Source of the DNA: Halococcus agarilyticus
Lineage (GTDB): Archaea; Halobacteriota; Halobacteria; Halobacteriales; Halococcaceae
DNA length: 42,948 nt
Direction of reading: 5' to 3'
NCBI RefSeq assembly: GCF_000334895.1
Contig: NZ_BAFM01000023.1
Span: forward strand, 1 to 42,948
A program made the position numbers and the translations under genes. Position 1 is the first letter of the stretch. Each line of letters opens with the position of its first letter. Below, piece after piece: positions 42,079 to 42,948 of this stretch. The notes under the pieces were generated by a model. That model was not told where the DNA came from. It saw only the letters and a program-made list of their open reading frames with translations, and made no database searches.

Positions 42079-42282
42079 CTATCTATCCTCGTCATTGAAT
42101 TCTGTGAAGAAGACAAGACGTGCTTCCCGGTCACCTCTGCCCTGCATGTACGCCCTCCACCCCTCTACGTAACCTGCGTCCGATGGGAGGCCGAACTGTG
42201 CGCGCCACCCGTTGGGATCCTGTGGTTGAGTTTCGAGAGACTCGAGTCGGCGTTCTATTTCACGCTTCGATCTCCGGGTCAT
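42079..42282 (-). CDS. Small coiled-coil-start protein of provirus/plasmid type
   Basis: A 67-residue protein beginning MTRRSKREIERRLESLETQP, a short charged helix, followed by a Trp-rich part (NGWRAQFGLP; YVEGWRAYMQGRGD) and an acidic end. Its ATG overlaps the stop of the helix-turn-helix gene (ATGA), so the two are one transcription and translation unit. Function is unknown. Confidence 0.6.
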   Translation of the reverse strand: MTRRSKREIERRLESLETQPQDPNGWRAQFGLPSDAGYVEGWRAYMQGRGDREARLVFFTEFNDEDR

Positions 42283-42740
42283 TCTGTTCCCTCCGGAAGC
42301 TCCTCTTCTGTCTCGAGTCGATCGAGTCGGGCGTGTAGCTCATCGATATCGTGGAATTCCGTGATCCACTCGTCGTACTCGGTGGCGGTCTGCGCCGCCT
42401 TCCGGTACTTCTCTTCATCCAGTAGTCCTCGGATCGACCGGCGGACCACACTTTCGACGATGAACGCCCGCCGATCGCGATCGATCATTCTGTTATGGAT
42501 GTGGCCTGCCAGTCGGTCGAGGTCCTTGCTGATCTGCTGTTGGGAGACACCGTAGTCGTCGGCGAGCTGTGTCTGGTTCAACGCCGCTGGTTCGCCTGCC
42601 TCTTCAATGAGTTGTAACAGCTCCGCGCGGCGCTCGAGATAACTGTACTCCCTCCGGTCTTTCGAGGGGAGATCTACTGCTGAGTAGTCCGGCTGGTTAC
42701 TACCCTCTACAACCGACTCCAGGTGCGATTGATCGGACAT
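42279..42740 (-). CDS. Helix-turn-helix DNA-binding protein of provirus/plasmid type
   Basis: A 153-residue protein from the ATG at 42740 (MSDQSHLESVVEGSNQPDYS). Residues about 40-90 include an N-terminal helix (YSYLERRAELLQLIEEAGEP) and the helix-turn-helix LNQTQLADDYGVSQQQISKD with recognition helix ending DLDRLAGHI. The C-terminal third is helical and acidic (LHARLDRLETEEELPEG), possibly for dimerisation. It is probably a regulator of the integrated element; similar HTH genes are frequent in haloarchaeal pleomorphic-virus-like and plasmid regions. The shorter start is preferred over 42809, whose extension lies in AT-rich DNA. Confidence 0.7.
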   Translation of the reverse strand: MSDQSHLESVVEGSNQPDYSAVDLPSKDRREYSYLERRAELLQLIEEAGEPAALNQTQLADDYGVSQQQISKDLDRLAGHIHNRMIDRDRRAFIVESVVRRSIRGLLDEEKYRKAAQTATEYDEWITEFHDIDELHARLDRLETEEELPEGTE

Positions 42741-42948
42741 GGTATGTATTTGCACTCCAGAGATTTGAGTTTTGGGCGAAGATGGGGAGATGGTATGGTT
42801 TGATTTCAAACTCTTCTCAGTAATGATAGAAAATCGCAGTTCAGAATTTTTCTCCTACAGGTATCCTTCCCTTTATCTGTCTTCGTCATCTATGCATCCT
42901 ATCGAATTTTGACAAATAAAACTTCTCATATGCTATACTGAATCAATC
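42741..42948. other. AT-rich promoter-like region at the right edge
   Basis: No gene is seen. The stretch is clearly more AT-rich than the rest of the window and probably holds the promoter of the minus-strand HTH gene and perhaps of a divergent gene beyond the edge. Confidence 0.35.

Overview
The window is haloarchaeal DNA. Coding regions are GC-rich and the proteins strongly acidic. Secreted proteins carry twin-arginine signals, and TATA-like boxes sit about 25-30 nt upstream of start codons, implying leaderless mRNAs. The insertion sequences resemble known haloarchaeal types (ISH8-like IS4, IS630, IS66, IS5, IS6, IS110, IS1595). No tool was run: family names come from reading motifs.

Layout. 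(1) 1-1851: 5' part of a phosphoenolpyruvate carboxylase gene preceded by an aldehyde dehydrogenase gene in one minus-strand operon. (2) 2014-9764: insertion-sequence graveyard (IS5 inside IS5; IS630 inside an ISH8-like IS4; truncated IS4; IS66) around one metabolic gene, an SMP-30/gluconolactonase-like lactonase whose promoter-proximal DNA was hit by the ISH8-like element. (3) 9925-27471: a carbohydrate-utilisation cluster: two sulfatases without signal peptides, a Tat-exported BNR-repeat protein resembling PL24/PL25-type ulvan lyases with a golvesin-like C-terminal domain, an Opp/Dpp-type ABC importer with Tat lipoprotein binding protein, a zinc alcohol dehydrogenase, an SDR, an enolase-superfamily aldonate dehydratase, an aldo/keto reductase and an IclR regulator. 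(4) 27472-34180: decayed IS110, IS6 and IS5 pieces, then a collapsed, inverted, pseudogenised copy of the same cluster (IclR tail, aldo/keto reductase piece, sulfatase piece, SDR piece, lyase C-terminal piece) around an intact Tat-exported 1,087-residue GH30-like multidomain hydrolase. (5) 34181-38955: nested IS630 elements and an IS1595 split by another IS630. (6) 39076-42948: a 3' tRNA-Leu-like fragment that looks like an attachment site, followed by decayed and small plasmid/provirus-type genes, twin inverted-repeat operators and a helix-turn-helix protein.

Working model: exported lyase/hydrolases cut a sulfated, probably uronate- or deoxysugar-containing polysaccharide outside the cell. 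Sulfated oligosaccharides enter through the Opp-type importer. Cytosolic sulfatases remove sulfate. Dehydrogenases, lactonase and dehydratase then feed an oxidative, non-phosphorylated sugar-acid pathway, with the IclR protein as likely regulator. The substrate is inferred, not shown. The most novel items are this sulfatase/lyase locus with its telescoped inverted twin, and a complete -1 frameshifting signal (A AAA AAG, 8-nt spacer, 8-bp stem) conserved in two IS630 copies.
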